Assembly: GCF_023516595.1 (NCBI RefSeq)
Contig: NZ_JAMGBG010000132.1
Span: 1 to 32,758 of the forward strand
DNA length: 32,758 nt
DNA from: Streptomyces neyagawaensis
GTDB taxonomy: Bacteria > Actinomycetota > Actinomycetes > Streptomycetales > Streptomycetaceae
Direction: 5' to 3'
Below are positions 30,837 to 32,758 of this stretch, one piece after another (the stretch's first letter is position 1; each line of letters begins with the position of its first letter). Position numbers and translations under genes: made by a program. The notes under the pieces are model-generated. The model had not been told where the DNA came from. It made no database searches and worked only from the letters and a program-made list of their open reading frames with translations.

Positions 30837-31307
30837 TCAGCAGCAGCCGCCCGCGGCGGCGACCGGTTCCTTCGCGCTGGTGTCGGCCTCGCCCGTACCG
30901 GTACAGCAGGTGCTGCCCTGCTGTTTGGCGAGGGAGTCGGCGTCGGCTTTGACCACGTACACCTCCCAGGGTTCCTGGCCGGGGCCGTGGACCCAGACCT
31001 TGTCCTGGAGGGCGTAGCAGCAGGTGGTGTCGTTCTCCACGTCGGTGGCCAGGCCGGCCTCGCCCAGGCGGGCGGTGGCGGCGTGGACCGCCTCGGTCGA
31101 CTCGACCTCGACGCCGAGATGGTCCATGCGGGTCGTCTCGTCCGCGGTGCCTTCGATGAGGACGAGCTTGAGAGGGGGCTCGGTGATGGCGAAGTTGGCG
31201 TAGCCGTCCCGGAGTTTGGCGGGCTCGGTGCCGAAGAGCTTCGTGTAGAACGCCACGGACGCTTCGAGATCGGGGACGCGGAGGGCAAGCTGTACGCGGG
31301 ATGTCAT
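30837..31307 (-). CDS. arsI: ArsI/CadI-family C-As lyase
   Basis: A 156-residue vicinal-oxygen-chelate (glyoxalase-fold) dioxygenase. ArsI enzymes cut the C-As bond of trivalent organoarsenicals such as methylarsenite and aromatic arsenicals, using Fe(II) and O2. Likely metal ligands are Gln6, His63 and Glu115. The substrate-binding vicinal cysteines are Cys96-Cys97 (TTCCYALQDKVWVHGP), at the same place as in studied ArsI proteins. A Cys-rich tail (STCC, GGCC) may also hold metal. ATG 31307 begins MTSRVQLALRVPDL, with GGAGG upstream. It lies 27 bp after the ArsO-like gene and 30 bp before the broken MFS gene. A cadmium-binding CadI-like role is the alternative reading. Confidence 0.88.
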   Translation of the reverse strand: MTSRVQLALRVPDLEASVAFYTKLFGTEPAKLRDGYANFAITEPPLKLVLIEGTADETTRMDHLGVEVESTEAVHAATARLGEAGLATDVENDTTCCYALQDKVWVHGPGQEPWEVYVVKADADSLAKQQGSTCCTGTGEADTSAKEPVAAAGGCC

Positions 31308-31334
31308 GGCGAACCTCCTTGGGTGGGTGGGTGT

Positions 31335-32723
31335 TCAGCAGCCGCCGGAGCCGGAAGTGGCGGCCGGGGCGCCGGTGCCGATCTGGAGCGTGGTGGGGGC
31401 AGCGCAGCATCCGCCGCCCTCGCTGCCCTGTGCCGCGTCGGGCTCGTCGAACAGACCCGCGCCGCCGCAGACACCGGTCTCGGGGAGCGTGAGTTCGACC
31501 CGCTCGGCGGCTTCGTGGTCGCCGGCGATCGCGGCGGCGATGGAGCGGACCTGCTCGTAGCCGGTCATGGCGAGGAACGTGGGCGCACGGCCGTAGGACT
31601 TCATGCCGACCAGGTAGACGTCCTGCTCGGGGTGGGAGAGCTCGTTCACGCCGTGCGGGTAGACGGTGCCGCAGGAGTGGACGTTCGGGTCGATGAGCGG
31701 GGCCAGGGCGGTGGGGGCCTGGAGACGTTCGTCGAGGCCCAGGCGGAGTTCGGAGAGGAACGTCAGGTCGGGGCGGAGGCCGGTGAGGACGATGACCTCG
31801 TCGACCGGGTCCAGGCGGCGGCCGTCCTCCGCGATCAGGATGAGCTGGTCGCCGTCCCGTTCGACCGCCTCGGTGCGGAAGCCGGTGGCGGCGGTTGCGT
31901 GGCCGGCCTCGACGGCGGCCTTGGCGCGCAGGCCCAGCGCGCCTCGTGCGGGCAGTTCGTCGGCCTCGCCGCCGCCGTAGGTGTTGGCGCCGATGCCACG
32001 GCGAAGGATCCATACGGTGTGCGTGCCGTCCTCGTCCTTCGCGAGGTCAGCGAGGAGGGCGAGGGCGGTGAAGGCGGAGGCCCCGGAGCCGATGACGGCA
32101 GTGCGCCTGCCCGCGTAACGGGCACGGATGGCGGGGTCGTCGAGGTCCGGCACTCGGTACGTGATGTGCTCGGCGGCGGCCTTCTCGCCGAGGGCGGGCA
32201 GGCCGTCGGCACCCATGGGGCTGGGGACGGACCAGGTGCCGGAGGCGTCGATGACGGCGCGGGCGGTGATCCGCTCCTCGCGTCCGTCGGTGGAGTGGAC
32301 GTGCACGGTGAAGGGCTGCTCGTCGCGCCCCGCGTCGACGATCCGGTCGCGGCCGGCGCGGGCGACGCCGGTCACGGTGGTGCCGTAGCGGACCCTGTCC
32401 CCGAGGGCGTCGGCGAGGGGCTGGAGGTAGCGCTGGGCCCAATCGCCGCCCGTCGGGTAGGCGTTGGCGTCCGGGCGGACCCAGCCGGTCGGGGCGAGCA
32501 GCTTCTCGGCGGCCGGGTCGATGACCTCGCCCCAGGTCGAGAACAGCCGGACGTGGGACCACTCGCGGACGGCGCCGGCCGCGCTCGGGCCAGCCTCCAG
32601 GACCAGGGGTTCCAGACCGCGTTCGACGAGATGGGCGGCGGCGGCCAAGCCGATGGGGCCGGCGCCGATGACCACAACGGGCAGCTGGCCGGTGGTGAGC
32701 ACACCGTCAATGGACGCAGCCAC
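31335..32723 (-). CDS. ArsO-like FAD/NADPH flavoprotein of the arsenic operon
   Basis: A 462-residue flavin-dependent oxidoreductase/monooxygenase. It has an N-terminal FAD site VVVIGAGPIGLAAAAHL, a second nucleotide site TAVIGSGASAFTALALL, and an ATG-like VLTGLRPDLTFL segment. The sequence FSTWGEVIDPAAEKLL is typical of the Streptomyces arsenic-island flavoproteins. The last 60 residues are Cys/Gly-rich (VCGGAGLF, GGGCCAAP, GSGGC) and may bind arsenite or another thiophile. It is the first gene of the minus-strand set arsO-like - arsI - MFS. The start is GTG 32723, five bases after AGGGGA. Similar genes are labelled ArsO; the exact reaction is unknown. Confidence 0.82.
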   Translation of the reverse strand: MAASIDGVLTTGQLPVVVIGAGPIGLAAAAHLVERGLEPLVLEAGPSAAGAVREWSHVRLFSTWGEVIDPAAEKLLAPTGWVRPDANAYPTGGDWAQRYLQPLADALGDRVRYGTTVTGVARAGRDRIVDAGRDEQPFTVHVHSTDGREERITARAVIDASGTWSVPSPMGADGLPALGEKAAAEHITYRVPDLDDPAIRARYAGRRTAVIGSGASAFTALALLADLAKDEDGTHTVWILRRGIGANTYGGGEADELPARGALGLRAKAAVEAGHATAATGFRTEAVERDGDQLILIAEDGRRLDPVDEVIVLTGLRPDLTFLSELRLGLDERLQAPTALAPLIDPNVHSCGTVYPHGVNELSHPEQDVYLVGMKSYGRAPTFLAMTGYEQVRSIAAAIAGDHEAAERVELTLPETGVCGGAGLFDEPDAAQGSEGGGCCAAPTTLQIGTGAPAATSGSGGC

Positions 32724-32739
32724 TGGATTCCCCTTTGTT

Positions 32740-32753
32740 TCGATATCCGTCGA
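32740..32753. promoter_or_regulatory. Probable ArsR operator at the right edge
   Basis: TCGA-TATCCG-TCGA is a short inverted repeat immediately before the ArsO-like start, resembling ATCGA-type sites bound by Streptomyces ArsR repressors. The arsR gene itself would lie beyond the window. Confidence 0.45.
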
Positions 32754-32758
32754 TCTCT

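Overview
The window is high-GC actinobacterial DNA and almost certainly chromosomal Streptomyces. The support is GC-rich third codon positions, GTG starts, rare TTA codons, TAnnnT -10 boxes close to start codons, and recognisable Streptomyces genes. From memory, the order MarR - MFS - SpoIIE-type phosphatase - NDH-2 - AtrA - sigma factor - AfsR-like regulator - asparagine-synthase-like - TPR sporulation regulator - L-2-hydroxyglutarate oxidase - TrmB - PrsW - aldo/keto reductase - M23 peptidase resembles the S. coelicolor core around SCO4108-SCO4122. I could not check this by alignment.

Layout. Positions 1-520 hold the leader and promoters of an rRNA operon running off the left edge on the minus strand. 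Positions 571-2566 are a divergent MarR/MFS pair with palindromic operators between them. Positions 2787-6137 (minus) carry a PAS-PP2C-HATPase phosphatase and a type II NADH dehydrogenase. Positions 6528-9547 (plus) carry atrA and an unusual ECF sigma factor fused to a zinc-finger anti-sigma-like segment, a membrane segment and a carbohydrate-binding NPCBM domain. Positions 9611-16323 (minus) carry a SARP/AfsR-type regulator, a small secreted protein and a non-canonical asparagine-synthetase homologue. Positions 17037-23061 (plus) carry a TTA-containing TPR regulator, lhgO, trmB and a PrsW protease. A 144-bp tandem repeat array ends in the promoter of trmB. Positions 23470-27819 (minus) carry an aldo/keto reductase, an M23 peptidase behind a c-di-AMP (ydaO-type) riboswitch, a second SpoIIE-type phosphatase with a TTA codon, and a GTP cyclohydrolase II. 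A leaderless marR (28013-28531, minus) lies between that GTP cyclohydrolase gene and a divergent RibD-like fusion whose two domains are in swapped order. An initiator tRNA with a strong terminator (29892-30015) precedes a minus-strand arsenical-resistance segment: an ArsO-like flavoprotein, ArsI, and an MFS gene broken by a frameshift and deletions.

How it fits together. The left two thirds is rich in developmental and antibiotic regulators (AtrA, an AfsR-like protein, a membrane-tethered sigma factor, a TPR sporulation protein, two SpoIIE-like phosphatases) and cell-wall functions (M23 peptidase under c-di-AMP control). The right part is more accessory: a flavin/pterin-type precursor unit under its own MarR regulator, and an arsenic module next to a tRNA gene. 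The most unusual items are the trmB-promoter minisatellite, the sigma/anti-sigma/NPCBM fusion, the permuted RibD with co-regulated GTP cyclohydrolase II, stop-codon-spanning tandem repeats on two neighbouring genes, and a promoter/RBS/start with no gene behind it at 25911-25955.
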